Shown: positions 32,580 to 56,300 of the stretch, one piece after another
How positions within the stretch are numbered: the first letter of the stretch is position 1
How the letters are laid out: each line of letters starts with the position of its first letter
Assembly (NCBI GenBank): GCA_030248215.1
Contig: JASANG010003463.1
Span: forward strand, 1-64,000
Reading direction: 5' to 3'
Length of the DNA: 64,000 nt
DNA from: Enoplolaimus lenunculus
Lineage: Eukaryota; Nematoda; Enoplea; Enoplida; Thoracostomopsidae
Notes under the pieces: model-generated
The model's input: the letters and a program-made list of their open reading frames with translations, nothing else
The model's database searches: none
Told to the model about the DNA's origin: nothing
Made by a program: the position numbers and the translations under genes

Positions 32580-33366
32580 CATTCAACAGCATGTATCGCC
32601 ACAAAGTGACATTCGTGTTCGACATAGGTCAGGCCCGCCGAGTGGCCAAATTCCAGATTCAAACTATGAACCACGTCCACTTATACCGACATGCACTCAT
32701 TGCAAGAAGCGTGGACATACGGCAAGCGACTGTTGGTTCCGCAATGACAATATTGCAAGCCAAAATTTCAGTCAAACAAACTATGGCGGCGCAGTTCAAG
32801 CTCAAAGTGTTCGTCCACCACCAACGGAGACACTTATCAAGCCTGTCGCAACACCAACTACTGCCGTTGTTAGCCAACCGCAGGCTCAACAACCATTATC
32901 AAATACGCCTTCACGTAGTAATAACAACAATACAGCAGCGCAAACTGAATCTGCGCAAGTCAACATTCGTCAAAAGCCAATTGAGACACAACAACCAGTT
33001 GCTACACCTCCAGTCATCTCAACTGCTTGGGGTGTGCGCAAAAGTGGCCAACTGGCCTTGGCAGCCTTGACGCCAGCTGGTTTTAAACCACATACTAGTA
33101 CATCTGTTGACGCAATATGTCATTTTACTAGCAAAGCGTCCAGATTCTTTATTGAGGCTGAGATCGATGACTACACAATTGTAGGTTTAGTTGACACAGG
33201 TGCTGAATTAACACTCATGCGTGATGTTGTGTTTGCACAATGTTTCGCACATCATGAAATTGACACTAAGGATATTATCGCTTGTTATGGTTTCGCTGAC
33301 AATGGTTCTATACCATCATTGGACATTTTTGTACGTTTGTTCGCATTCTTCGTTGGAAAACGGTAA
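32284..33366 (+). CDS. Gag nucleocapsid zinc knuckles and aspartic protease (fossil)
   Basis: Two CCHC knuckles, CRNCGKQGHMSYNC and CTHCKKRGHTASDC, both CX2CX4HX4C, are followed by a Gln/Pro/Thr-rich linker. Near the end comes a retropepsin-like active site LVDTGAELTLM within VGLVDTGAELTLMRD. Reverse transcriptase does not follow; the sequence changes to short repeats and then the third LTR. Confidence 0.75.
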   Translation: MSNLKIATSRGRNLITGRTIKQNSQRRNNQYNAYNQKQQQNSPQRSQQQSQPAKQSNFRQNYNAKTTNGNSSSTQNQAKQDLVCRNCGKQGHMSYNCRSIQQHVSPQSDIRVRHRSGPPSGQIPDSNYEPRPLIPTCTHCKKRGHTASDCWFRNDNIASQNFSQTNYGGAVQAQSVRPPPTETLIKPVATPTTAVVSQPQAQQPLSNTPSRSNNNNTAAQTESAQVNIRQKPIETQQPVATPPVISTAWGVRKSGQLALAALTPAGFKPHTSTSVDAICHFTSKASRFFIEAEIDDYTIVGLVDTGAELTLMRDVVFAQCFAHHEIDTKDIIACYGFADNGSIPSLDIFVRLFAFFVGKR

Positions 33367-33384
33367 TTCAGGACAATATGGGTT

Positions 33385-33765
33385 TCGGGTGCTCGGAAGA
33401 GCCTAATCATTCAAGACATTTGGTTATATTATGGGTTCTCAGGTGCTCGGAAGAGCCAAATATTATCAAGGTTCTGGTGCTCGGAAGAGCCAAATTATCA
33501 GGACGTTTGGGTATGATATTATCAAACATCAGGTGCTCGGAAGAGCGAAATTTGCCAAATTTTCAGGGCTCAAGAGCGAAACCCTTAAAAGCCAAAGAAA
33601 TAAAAACATTAAACCAAAGACGCAAAAATATAAAACATTCGCCAAAGAACTCCAACAAACTATTCGCCATTTTCTATTATCTTTATATTTCATGCATAAT
33701 TATTCTTGCTTTCAGGTCAGTCGGTCTTTGCATGCCAAGGGACGGCATGAGCTGAGTGAGAGGGA
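33385..33765 (+). repeat. GGTGCTCGGAAGAGCC repeats before the third LTR
   Basis: The motif GTGCTCGGAAGAGC occurs four times (about 33389, 33450, 33477, 33530) at irregular spacing. Each can form a small hairpin (GCTC/GAGC). A purine-rich tract lies at 33754-33765, directly before the LTR start. It belongs to the element's 3' untranslated part. Confidence 0.7.
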
Positions 33766-34850
33766 TGTCGGGTGGGGCCCCAGTGTGCACTCTGTGTCAC
33801 ACTGGTGCTCACCCTCGGCGTCCCTTGATCTCCTAGCTATGTCATTCCTTTGGCATGCAATCCCCACAGTCTCGGTCTCGGTTTGGTATCGCGATTTATA
33901 CATAACCGGTGTAATTTTACCTTGTCATATTGGCTGCTCATTTGTCAAACACTGTGCTTTAACATTCTTGCCAAATTCTTATAAAACTTATTGTCTTTTC
34001 TGCTAATTTAGCTTGTGTCAGTTACGTGTATTTTTAAATATATTTCATATTGTGTTTTCAGGCATTAAAACCCTATTTTCTGACCAAATTCTATGCGCTC
34101 GGTTCATTGCGCATTCCCATTTCTGCAAATTCTTCCCCTTTTGTGCCAGTTCCTACATGTCATATTTCTTGTGATCTTATATACACTTATTTTCATGTTT
34201 TCAGGCCTCTCCTTCCCGTTTCCTACTAATTTCAAGGTGCTCATTCCATTTCGCACCTCCATTTCTGCCAATTCTGCCCCATTTGTGTCTATTTTACCAC
34301 ATTTATTTTTATGTCATTATTATGATGATTCATTCATTTAGGAGTATTCTTATGTTCACTTAGCTAGGGTTTTGTGCGTAGCTGACGTAGTTTTACGTGT
34401 AAAAGATAGCAACATTTTCGGACGGATAAAAAGTATTATTTCTAGCCTTGGCGGAGCGTTTAAAAGCATTAATTCGGAATCGGCGTATTTTGTTTGAACG
34501 GAATAATAATTTTCAGGCCTGGGAAACTGTTAGTTGCAATTTTCGTAATTTGTGTGTTATTGTTATAATTGTGCCCGGACGTGGTTTGGTTAGCAGTCCC
34601 GTAAGCTGTGTCTGACAGAATCTGCTTCTTTTTCGCGTATGTCTTACATTTTCCCGGAACTTATAATTGTCGTAAAGCTTTTGGGCCGCGTGGCCCTCGT
34701 TCAAAAGCAATAATCAACCAAAACTAGGGAAAATCGGTAATTAGTTGTAAACGGGACTAACGGACTTGTGTTTACTATTTTGCGTTGCGCCTTTCTTAGT
34801 AGTTAGTAAAACGGATAAAACGTGTGTTATAAACCCGTACGAGCCATAGG
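33766..34850 (+). repeat. LTR copy 3 of the gypsy-like array
   Basis: Begins TGTCGGGTGGGGCCCC directly after the purine tract and matches copies 1 and 2 through most of its length. Beyond about 34850 a short stretch resembles the element's leader, then other repeats take over. Confidence 0.75.
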
Positions 34851-34880
34851 ACTGATCCCGAACGCATTTTGGTTCGTTTT

Positions 34881-34992
34881 GTTCATATTGTGATATTCTG
34901 AAAGAAATAATATCTGAAGCACGATTCCGATTCAGATACGGCAACTTAGCAGTGGATTCGATTAAATCGTGGAATCAGTGATACTACGCTGC
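34881..34992. mobile_element. Fragment of GATTCGGATTC-type repeat
   Basis: TGATATTCTGAAAGAAAT and GATTAAATCGTGGAATCAGTG resemble the right part of the repeats at 39826-40110 and 41885-41998. It is a short remnant just upstream of the ATP5F1A first exon. Confidence 0.4.
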
Positions 34993-35051
34993 CGGCGTCG
35001 CTGGGTGCCATTGTGGCATTTTATCAATACTTTGCACAACAGCCACGAAAC

Positions 35052-46427
<11,376 letters not shown>

Positions 46428-48233
46428 ATTCATTTATGTTCGCTTTTTGTTGCCATGCATGCTGAAATTTAATTGTTGGGCATTTTCTAGCGGCACCAAA
46501 ATTAAAATGTCCGTAATATTTAATTATTTTCAAGTAATACATGCGTGCATGGTAAATGTATGCAGAGTTTGCGTTTGGTACGTGGTTATTCAGGCTGGTG
46601 TAGCATGTGCGTTTTTGTTTTGTGGTATATATAGTGTACGTAGTATTGGATAGCTTGTTATATTGTTGTAAAATTGATTATGCTCTTATAATTCGTGTAA
46701 ACCAATAATCACCAAAGCTATGCTCATAATTTTCGGTAGGTATATCGTTTAGCACATTCTGCATTGAGTTACCTAGTTAAATTATGTTCCATTTGTGCAG
46801 AGTTTTAAGTATATTGCAGACAGCATGTGCAGTTATAATTAACAGGTCAAGTGAACTAAAGCTTAATTGAACATTCAATTGAGATTCGAGATATTGTATC
46901 GAATGTTTAGGTTATATGTAATGACATGTTTAAGCCTTAGTACAGCTTCGGCTTGTGCACACTTAAAAATGACCGTTTCGAAACACTACCGGTTGTTTTC
47001 AATATCTTGTATTGTGTTTTGCTGGTTAGTTAAGATTTTTTATCATAGTGTTCCTGAATTTAAATAAATCGTTTCATGTATAGCTTAGTTGTTTCGGGAG
47101 CGTTAGAGCTATATAATGGTATATAGGACGCTCAAAAATTGCGGTTATATCGCAAGTACTTTTCGCACTCCCGCTCCGGCAGAAAATCGGCCTCCGGTTC
47201 CGGTAGAATCATTGCCGGCGATTTCGGCAATTTCGTAGTTAAATTTTGCATACTTTTGCAAAATTTATCTGTTGAAGAGATTACATTTTTTGCTTTGGTT
47301 CTTAACAAGTGCAAACCAGGATTTGATTTCGAAAGAGCAGACAGACATTCATTAAAATTATTTTCGACCGAACGTAGCAATTCATTAAAACAATTGGACT
47401 CTAGTATTCGGCAGGTATCTAAGCCTCTAAGAGTGCCTTTTTTCGTCTCTGCCAAAATTACACAAAAGGAATATATCTACTACCACGCTACAATTACCTC
47501 ACTAAGATATACAAAAAACAGAAAAAACGGACAATGCATTGAACAGGATCGTATGCCTAAGCTTAGCCTTAACCCAAGCGTGAGAATGAGCTTATACCTA
47601 AGTCTAGGCTTTGGCAAAAAATTAGTTTGAAGCTTTCTTACTGTATTTCCGTCCAGCGGAAAAAAGGTCCGTTCCTGATCTTTTCATATGCCCAAAAAAC
47701 GGCAACAAGTCGCAAGCTGTTTTTTGCTTGGCTTAGGCTTAAGATTGGGCTTAAGAATATGCTCATTCTTACGGTTTGGCTTAGGCTTAGAAATGTGCCT
47801 ATAATACTGTTCCGCCCCTGTTCTTTACATAGGCCGAATGCTAAATGGTCGTTTGTCTCGTATTTTCTTGAATTTCTGGAAATATATGTCCTTCATCCTT
47901 AAGTTGTATACGTTAGCTGGTATCTGTATTGTTTGACAGGATAGTATGAAAATGCATGTGGTGGACACAAAAAACGCTAAGTTAGAAAATTTAGTTTACG
48001 AAATAAAATTTGTTATCGTAGCAATAGCAATGTTTGACTAAAAACTGACTGTTCACCAAGAAGACAAATAAAATTTGAAATTAATAACCTTAACTAAAGT
48101 CCTGTTTCGAAATGCGGACAAATTTAAAAACCACGTTTACAAATTTCGGCAGCACCAGAGTAAGTCGTCAATTATTATAATGGTATAGTAGTCTTTGTGC
48201 AAAAACTTACTATGGTCTGCACATGAAATAGTT
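46428..48233. other. ATP5F1A 3' flank and intergenic; MITE fragments
   Basis: No further gene recognised. 47155-47260 is a piece of hAT-like family B (CGGCCTCCGGTTCCGG, TTTTGCATACTTTTGCAAAA). 47560-47845 has scattered GGCTTAGGCTTA motifs and a CTGTTCCGCCCCTGTTCT end like that of the 55966-56175 MITE. Open frames there are composition artefacts. Confidence 0.4.
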
Positions 48234-48664
48234 ACTGTAGTGACCCGAATATGAGAATGTTACTAACAGGGGGTTCCCATATTGAGTCCCAATAAACAGA
48301 AATCCGTAACCCTAACAAGAGTCCGCAATCGGATAAAGTCCCGAAACCCCAGTTAAAGTCCATAAATGTCAATTATCCCAAATTGTAGTGCATAATTGGG
48401 TCCATGAACAAATAAAGTTCACTTCGAAATTTTAAAGCATACTCAAGTTTTAAAGTACATTAATAAGTATACCTTCATTATCGCTCAAGCGTTTGATACA
48501 AGACAAACGATTAGTTGCAATACCGGATATATATCAGTAACAAAGGGTGGCGGATGGCGGATTAAAAATAAGTAACAGTCGGTAACCGAATAACAAGGAG
48601 GTGCCTTTTGAAGATGCCAAATAAATATCAACGTCTCTCCCTATTATTCGTGTCAGTTACAGTA
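48234..48664. mobile_element. Mariner-like MITE, fullest copy
   Basis: TA followed by CTGTAGTGACCCGAATA at the left, and TATTCGTGTCAGTTACAG followed by TA at the right, about 430 bp. TA target duplication and short inverted repeats suit the Tc1/mariner superfamily; there is no transposase. Internal AGAGTCC/AAGTCC motifs recur. Relatives lie at 6840, 9888, 20100 and near 52340-52396. Confidence 0.8.
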
Positions 48665-51600
48665 AGTCTTTGTGGTAATAAAGCAATACGGTTTTAATTT
48701 GGATTGCGTGTAAAACGCAAGCCGCCAGAACGCTGAAATGCAGCATGCAATTCGAGTCGACTGAGGAAAATTAAAAGTAAGCGGATACATCTGCAAATGT
48801 TTTTGTTTTGCTTTGTAAGTCGATCTAAACAAAATTGTTCAACGAACCCGTGCCGTGAAACGGCTGCGTTCCATTCTTGCGCATAATTGCACGCGGTCAG
48901 GAAAATTTATGCACTTTGTTTTTTATACGCACAAATTTGCAATTTTGCAATATAGTATCAATTTTTTTCTCAGACCACGCTTTGGGACCAAAATTTGAAA
49001 AGACAACAGTAAGCTTCGAACGAAATCTAAGTTAAAGCGCGCAGTTATTTCAAGCCGCTCTGTACAGCATCTCGACAGACTTGCCCAATATGGCCCTCCA
49101 AACTCCGGCAATAAAACCAAAATCTTAAGCAACTTTTATTTTGATAATTTATTATATTGTACAATAGAATTAATCATTTATCTTTTTGCTACTTTTACAC
49201 ATTTAAGTATACAGTTTTGAAGCTTTGCTAGCAAGCGATGGAAAGTGTTACATATACCTAGTCAATGAGTCGAAGTGTCAAAAAAGGTTACTCACCTTGA
49301 TTTAAAAATTTTAAATCCGAAAGAAATTCATTTATCTTTGCCGCATAAGAAACGGTTTAATCGATTGGGCCCACAACGCACGGTGGTGTGAACCGGCACG
49401 CTAGAGTTCCACTTTTGCTCTCTGTAACACAAAAATTATGGACCAACACGCTGTTGCCGTCGTTGGCTTGCAATACCTTCTATGGGAACGAAATTGAAAT
49501 AGTTTGCATATTAATAAAGCTGGAAGTCCTCCAAAACGTTATTTCGAGTACTGGCACGATTGTCAGAAGAAATACATTTAACTAGTAAACATGGTTGAAA
49601 TATTTGCATCCGACGCCAGTAACAGGTCGGAACGCAATTTAAAATCTTAACAAAATTTGTTAACACATTTATTTTGCCTACGTTTATAAATTCAGCTGGA
49701 ACGTTGAACAAAATTCATATATGGGGAGTTCCAGTTTTTATTATAAGACAACGGTACGCAACACCTTTTTGAGGAACAATATTTTTGACATATTTTCAAC
49801 ATTAATAAAGTTGATATTTGTTCAGATCTTTGTTTGTTGAGGTAGTGCGTGTTTTTTGTTAACCTTAAACATATGTGGAAAATATCGAGATTTCATGTGA
49901 CTAATCGAATAACTCCAATTGCTTTTCTGCATTACTTTTAAATTATCTGCCCGAAATCAATGGTAGGTGAACACTTGAAAAACTTAAGAATTAATATGCA
50001 CGGTGCATACCGTTGTAACAAAGTACAGAAAAGCAAACCCGCTACCGAATGTAAAAGGATGTCACTCGACCTTTGATTTTGTGTTAAAATTTAGTGCTAA
50101 AGTTATGTTTGCTTGTTGCTGGATTCACACCAGCCCTTGCATCATAAAAATTTTTGAATTCGCCAATGAGCAAAATACAGCGCACGTTGGACACCTTTTT
50201 GTGTTCCTATGTTATATTTTTTGTTAACTTCCACGCTGAAAATCGGGGCAGAGTAGCTGTTTCAAGCACTAGGGAACCACATACACTGAGTTGCGATATA
50301 TAATGATGTTAGAAACCTTGCGAGCGAAGCGATCGAGAATCCAAATGTTATTTTATTACCCAGAAAGATAAAAAACCTTTACTACTCTTTTCATCAAATT
50401 TTTAACTCCCTGTATAGTTGTGCAAAATTTTCAGTAAGATAGCGTACACTGGTTGGCCTGCAGGTTCATCTTCTTCCGTGTCTTAAACAAAAACGGAATA
50501 CTTAACAAACAAATAAACAAACATACAAACATATTACTCAGTACTTTATTGCGTGGTCCCTCAGTTTGGTTCTTTCCAGGCTTTGAGCCTTGGTTGCGAA
50601 TTCTTTCGTGAGCGTTAATTCTGCGTTTTTGCTAGCCAAAACAACCAGCAAATTTTGATGAATTCTGCATAGTTTCTGCTTTAAAATTCATACTCAAACT
50701 ATCAATATTATGAATTTTGTGGAATTTTTATCGTGTCTGTTGGCATTTCGAAATGTCAGTTTGTGGCGTATATAAATGCTTGTTTCGCAGGGTTTTGGGT
50801 TAGTTCTGGTTTATTTCAACTTTCAAGCTACGGTTTAATGAAACTTACAGTCAAATTGTTGTTTTTTTGTTTATTAAGTCTTAGTCTCAGCCTTCGCCAG
50901 CTCTCTAGCGGCGACAAGAAGTGTGTTCCGTTCGCCGAATCATATCGAGCGGCGTTTAAGTTTCGCTAGCATCCCAGTGAGTGCGGCGAACCCTGGTTTC
51001 GCTTGCACTCAACAAGCGGCGACTGAGTTTCTCTTGCACCGTTGCGTGTGCGGCGTTTTCCCGAATTTGCCATGCTCTGACCGAGCGGTGTTAAGTTACA
51101 GTGCACCCCTACCCTCCCCACGTTACAAAACACAAGCTCGACAATCGCCATCATGAATGGTAGACTGAATGCGCATAAAAGGAGTTGCCCATATATTTAT
51201 GTATATTATTTTCCTGAACCTCGACATAGGCTTAGGTTTAGACTAAACAAGAGCCCAAACCTAAAAGCCTTAGCATCTGATTATATACTTCATTAATCCA
51301 GTTATATATTACGTGCTGATGAAAAACTTTTTGTTGGGGAAGTAAGCAAGCACCTTATAATTTACGAAATAATTCGTGTGTTTAACATGGGTCTTACGCT
51401 TGAGTAAAAAACCATGTTAGCGTGATGGTATATTAAAACCATACTCAAAACCAGCTGAAAGTTCGGCATCGGTGGACAAACTAAATTTTGAAAACTCATT
51501 TTTATCTCATTTTTAATTTAAAGTATCGCAGTTCGGCGTAAAATATGGTTTATTAAACCTTTATTGTGACGCTGAGAAATTTTAAAATAATTTAACCAAA

Positions 51601-53360
51601 GTTCCTGGCGCCTTCCGCTAGAATCGTGCAGTTAAAAATAATTTTCCCGCATTTCTGGTCAGAACACGGCTGATACTGATAATCAAAAATAGTTTGACAG
51701 TAAAAAAGTTCAGAAACAGATTTGACTTTAAATAACAACAACTTCAACTCAATTTACTGCTAAAACGCCGAACCTGCGTAAGTTGGGCATTCGTTCAGGC
51801 GTTTTCTATTATACATTTGTGAATAAAACCAAATATATGCCAATCAGTGTTTTCTAAGAAATAAGTTAGCGTTACAAATATTGATAACCATTGCGATTTG
51901 ACTAGCCAATACTATATTCAGTACAGCTGTAGTTTTATGTCGTCAACTTGGCAGCAAAATCTGTATGCAATGAAGTTGATTAAATTTTCATGCGCATAAT
52001 ATAATTTGGCTATAGAATTGCACGATAGTGAACTCGCTCAGAACGCTGTCGAACCCATCCTGTTCGACCATGCGGAAATATTTGATAGTTTTATTTATTG
52101 AAACGAACCAACGCAAGTTTGTATTTATATTTTTTGAGCAGCGCGTTACGTCATAGCGGAACTATATGTTTTGGATAAGCGTGTGGCTAAGATTTTATTT
52201 CAAGGCGGGCAAAGTTTTTAAAGGTTTATTGCGGGAGAGCGTACCGAGTAACAAATTTTGGGTTCTAGTATTCAACAGGTCTTTTTGAAACGGGTAGAAG
52301 TAAGTGCCTTTTTCTTTATTTTCAGAAATTCGGACTCAAATGTTAAAGACACCTCTTAATTTTCCCATAGTATTCAGGTCACTACTACAGTATACTTTAA
52401 GTATAACTGCAGCCAAGAACTTTATATTGTCACATATCTATAGCTGACAAACTCAGTAAGATTTTACGTTCGTTTTTCCGGTGCATCAGGGCATAATCGA
52501 ACGGTTTGCAGTATTAATGGCATTGTGGATGGTAACAACCTTTTTAAATATAAAAGGATTTTTTGTTGAAAGCCCGCCGGTAATTTTTAAGCTTCAAAAA
52601 TTATCGTATATAAAGGTTTTGTTTGGTAAATGTTTAAAACAAATTTTTGACAACCAGATATGGCACAGTTTTAAGATGCAATTTGTTTAAATTACAGCTG
52701 GGTTTTGTTTGTCGGTAAGTACAAAATTTTGATGTGTTTTGTTCCAACCGAACAAGACGTGTTTATTTGCGTAGTTGCGAAGTTTAGCTATAACAACTGG
52801 AACAGCATTCCCACTTAAAGTCTATACCTAGCCGAATCCTACATCTAAGTCTAATCCCAATCTTATTAACTACTGTGATGACATGAATAAAAAGAGATCT
52901 TATTTATTTTAAATATCTAGAGTTTGCTTCACTGTTTCTCGGTCACGGATCGTTATTTATACTGTTATTTATTTCTAATTCACCCAATATTTAGATAAAA
53001 TATCCTATTTCTGTATTCTTACTTTTGGGCAAAGCTGACTTGCTCACAAGCATTCTTGTTGCTTATCCAAGCAGTCTAAGTCTAAGCCATTCTTTTGCTT
53101 TTCAGCAGTCGACGTCATTCCTTTGCTTTGGTGTCTTTTATGGACTCTAAATTAAGACTTATGGACTCCATCAGCTAACGGACTCTATAGGCGGACCGTA
53201 CTATTTTCTCATGAAAAATTTCTATTAATACTGCCTCCCTCTGAATCTGCTCCTGCTTGATAAGTCTTTATTCATGGTGCTGTTTTGATATAATATCTGT
53301 AACCATTTGAACCGGCATCGTAAGCATCGTTTATCGGCTGATTTAAGATGTGTAGTAGAC
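48665..53360. other. Intergenic, no gene recognised
   Basis: Long AT-rich stretch. Points of note: a GCGGCG-rich patch at 50910-51130 with repeated TTTCGCT/TTGCACT motifs; CTTAGGTTTAGAC-type motifs near 51230 and 52830; a mariner-like MITE right end (TATTCAGGTCACTACTACAG) near 52370-52392. The short open frames lack coding character. Confidence 0.4.
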
Positions 53361-56300
53361 ATGATAATAATGACTTGTTTATTTTTGTTGATAAACATTT
53401 ATTCGTTAATCATATCGGTGTCACCTGATGAGGCTAGAAAAGAGTTTGTTATAGGTATGTATTCTAAAGTATAAAACCAAAACGGTGATTATCAAATTAC
53501 AAAAAATTTAAGAATTGTATTTTTTTAGAAACCGGTGAATGAAATCTAAAAAAACCTAAAAACAAAAAATTATCGCGGTTGCCATGTCGTTGTTCAGCGT
53601 ATGTACCCTGTTAACCTGTTTAAATGTGTGCTTCGAAATCTGTGATGAGATGATCTTGAATAGTAACAAGTTGTGACTGTGAAACTATTAAATTCAAAAA
53701 TTTTCGCTTACAACAGAACAATAAACTGGTGAAAAAAATCTTGTGGGAGAACGCGTTTATCCAAGGCGGGAGGTCACCTCGGCTCTTCTCTCCAAACAGG
53801 TACCAAAATCAAGAATTTGTATTGAGATTAAGCACTACAATGGCGTTCGGATTGTAGATCGCTTCACTTGGGGGGTTTGGTAATTTCCGCCCTCAAGTTG
53901 TAAAATATTCGTTTCGCTTCTGCTTTGGACGTTCTTTTCTCCGGCTCCAAGATTAAATACAAAACTCTCAGATGCTTATTTAAGCACCAGGTGTTACAGG
54001 TGGTCTGTTCTTGGAAGATGAAGTCTATCATCGATCCGCGTATACGTTTGCAATTGAAACAGTTAATCGCGTGCACAAAGATTTTAAATTCGTTGCCCAC
54101 TGGCGAACAATTCATCCGAAAGATGCGTTCAATGTTGTACAAAATGGTGAGTTTCCAGTATGGTGACAGAAAATATTTCAAGTGCGCTCTTGCTTGATTA
54201 ACGGGGCTTAAAATAGATAGTGCACTGCCTGATTTTTATAGCTCATTTTGCGACATATTAAAGTGTATATGTTGCATCCCCTGACGACGTGTTTGTTCCC
54301 ATTGGCAGGTGTTAACCTAATCCGAACCGAGGTCGATTTGCGTTGCCGACTACCAAAAAAAGTTAACTAAAACGTGGGTGAAAATAAATATCGCCATGTA
54401 AAATTTTCGATTTTGACCCAACAGCGATCAAATCGAAGACCGGGGTGGATTATGGTTTAGCACTAAAATGGTGTTCGGATTCTCGCTCGTTTCGGTATCG
54501 AAATTTTTCACCAGTATATCTCGCGCCCCCTTTTATAAATTGCTGAATCCGCCACTAATTTAAGGCAGTAGTCACGTGCTAAAATCTATTTTCAAATATT
54601 TCAGTATTCCCCCAATAAATTTTCCGATAAACAATACTTTCACTCTGAAGTCCAACAGATTTTGTAGTCGCTATTTTATAATTTAGTGTCATCCTCAAAA
54701 GCATTCATACTACCGACCAACAATTAGTGACTGATCTTAAATTTCAAACCATAAATGAATGATGACGTTTAACGTTCAGCACAAGTTTCGCGTCTGAACT
54801 GACGTTCTTAGATGGCAATTTTGAAATCCGAACCTTGCAAGAGTTCGTCAATTTGTAAACATATGGTACCTGGAGATCGAACCTGTTTCATATTTGACAA
54901 TGCGATGACTCATAGGTATGAATTATGTTTTAGCGTGCGATCTTTTAATGCTAAAATCTGTCGCACTTATCGGACCCAATTCAGAACCGTCTGTGACGCA
55001 TATAACTTCAATTTGCGACGCCAAAGAAGTACCACATTTTGTTGTCAACATGACGTCTAATGATTTGGCACACGAACTCTCGGCGACCATAAATCTGTTT
55101 CCTCCACGCGATTCGATTGGTCGAGTACTCGCGGCGTATGTAGAACATCTTGCTTGGAAATCGTGCGTACTGCTGTATGAAACTGATAGTGGTGAGAGAC
55201 GGACGGACTGATGGACAGATCTTGGGTGCCCGTAAATTCTCTTTTTCTCGCATTAATAAACAAACATTTTATCAAATACAAAATCAGAAACGTGTTTTAA
55301 GTCGGATGGCACCGGCCGTGTGTGTCTGTTAACCATGGAGATTATTCATTTTGTTTTTAACCTAATATGCCTTGCATTTTTATTAAAACTGCAAATTTTT
55401 TCGGGATCCACACCTGTATATATGCTCGGTAAGCCTGCTGCAGTTTATAGTCCGCTGAATAAAATAAAGAAATTTAGGTTTTTAGGCTTTGTAGAGGTCA
55501 TTGATCTAGAAAATAAAATCAAACCCTCTGAGTATTCATTGGTGGGCCTTTTTGCATAAAAATGGTATGGTCAATTTGTTTGCAAATTCGGCGCTGGTTA
55601 GAAACGCGGGTGTTACAATATACACAATCAATTAAAACGTTTATTTCGGGCTCATTTTACACTTCCGACTCTTGTTTGATGCATCAACAGTCGAAAGTGT
55701 AAAGCAAGTCCGAAACAGTTGTTTCAATTGGATTACGTATTTTAAACGTGTAACAGAATATTATTGAAGTATAGATTTGTGAACACATAAAAGTGTACTT
55801 GGTTAGGTCCCCCTCAACACATTAGTTTTGATGTGATAAAGAAAACAAGTTTCCCCTACAATGATGTTTTACTATTTTGTAAGCCTAAGCAGTAGGCTGA
55901 AGCTCCACCTTATCGAAATCTCAGGCTTAAACTGTTTATAGCCTAAACCTATTTTATCAATCCAGTGGCCCATGTATAGAACAGGGCCGGATCGTTTTCC
56001 GGAGGGGCTATAATTGAGTCAGTTTAAGCTTTTAGACTACTTTTTTGCTTAGGCTCAGGTTTAGGTTAGGCTTAGGCTTAGGAATAGGGTCATCTATACG
56101 TTTATGCTTACGCTTAGGCTTAGGCTTAGGAATATGCTTATACTACTGTTCCGGCCCTGTTCTATACATGGGCCAATCTAGTCATAATCTGTGGTTGGAT
56201 TTTGTCTGCGGTGGAAAAAACAAGCATGTATGTTCCCATACGAGTACCGAAAATTTCAGGACTACTGAATCTTCAAGAACTATTCAACCTTTCGGGCCGA

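Larger units (their letters stand above)
27429..34990 (+). mobile_element. Tandem Ty3/gypsy-like LTR-element array: LTR-gag-LTR-gag/pro-LTR (fossil)
   Basis: Three closely similar LTR copies (27429-28628; about 29598-30653; 33766 to about 34850) alternate with two internal regions. A primer-binding-site-like TGGTGACCACGACGG follows the first two LTRs (28629, 30654) after a terminal CA. A purine tract GAGTGAGAGGGA precedes the third. The first internal region holds only the front of gag; the second holds gag with zinc knuckles and an aspartic protease. Reverse transcriptase, RNase H and integrase are absent. High similarity of the LTRs implies recent activity or recombination. The element is broken, with several breaks, and would depend on pol from elsewhere. 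Confidence 0.8.

Noticed and set aside
32131-32892. Minus-strand ORFs of up to 164 codons across the gag region
   Set aside because: They are shadows of the sense-strand gag and nucleocapsid frames.
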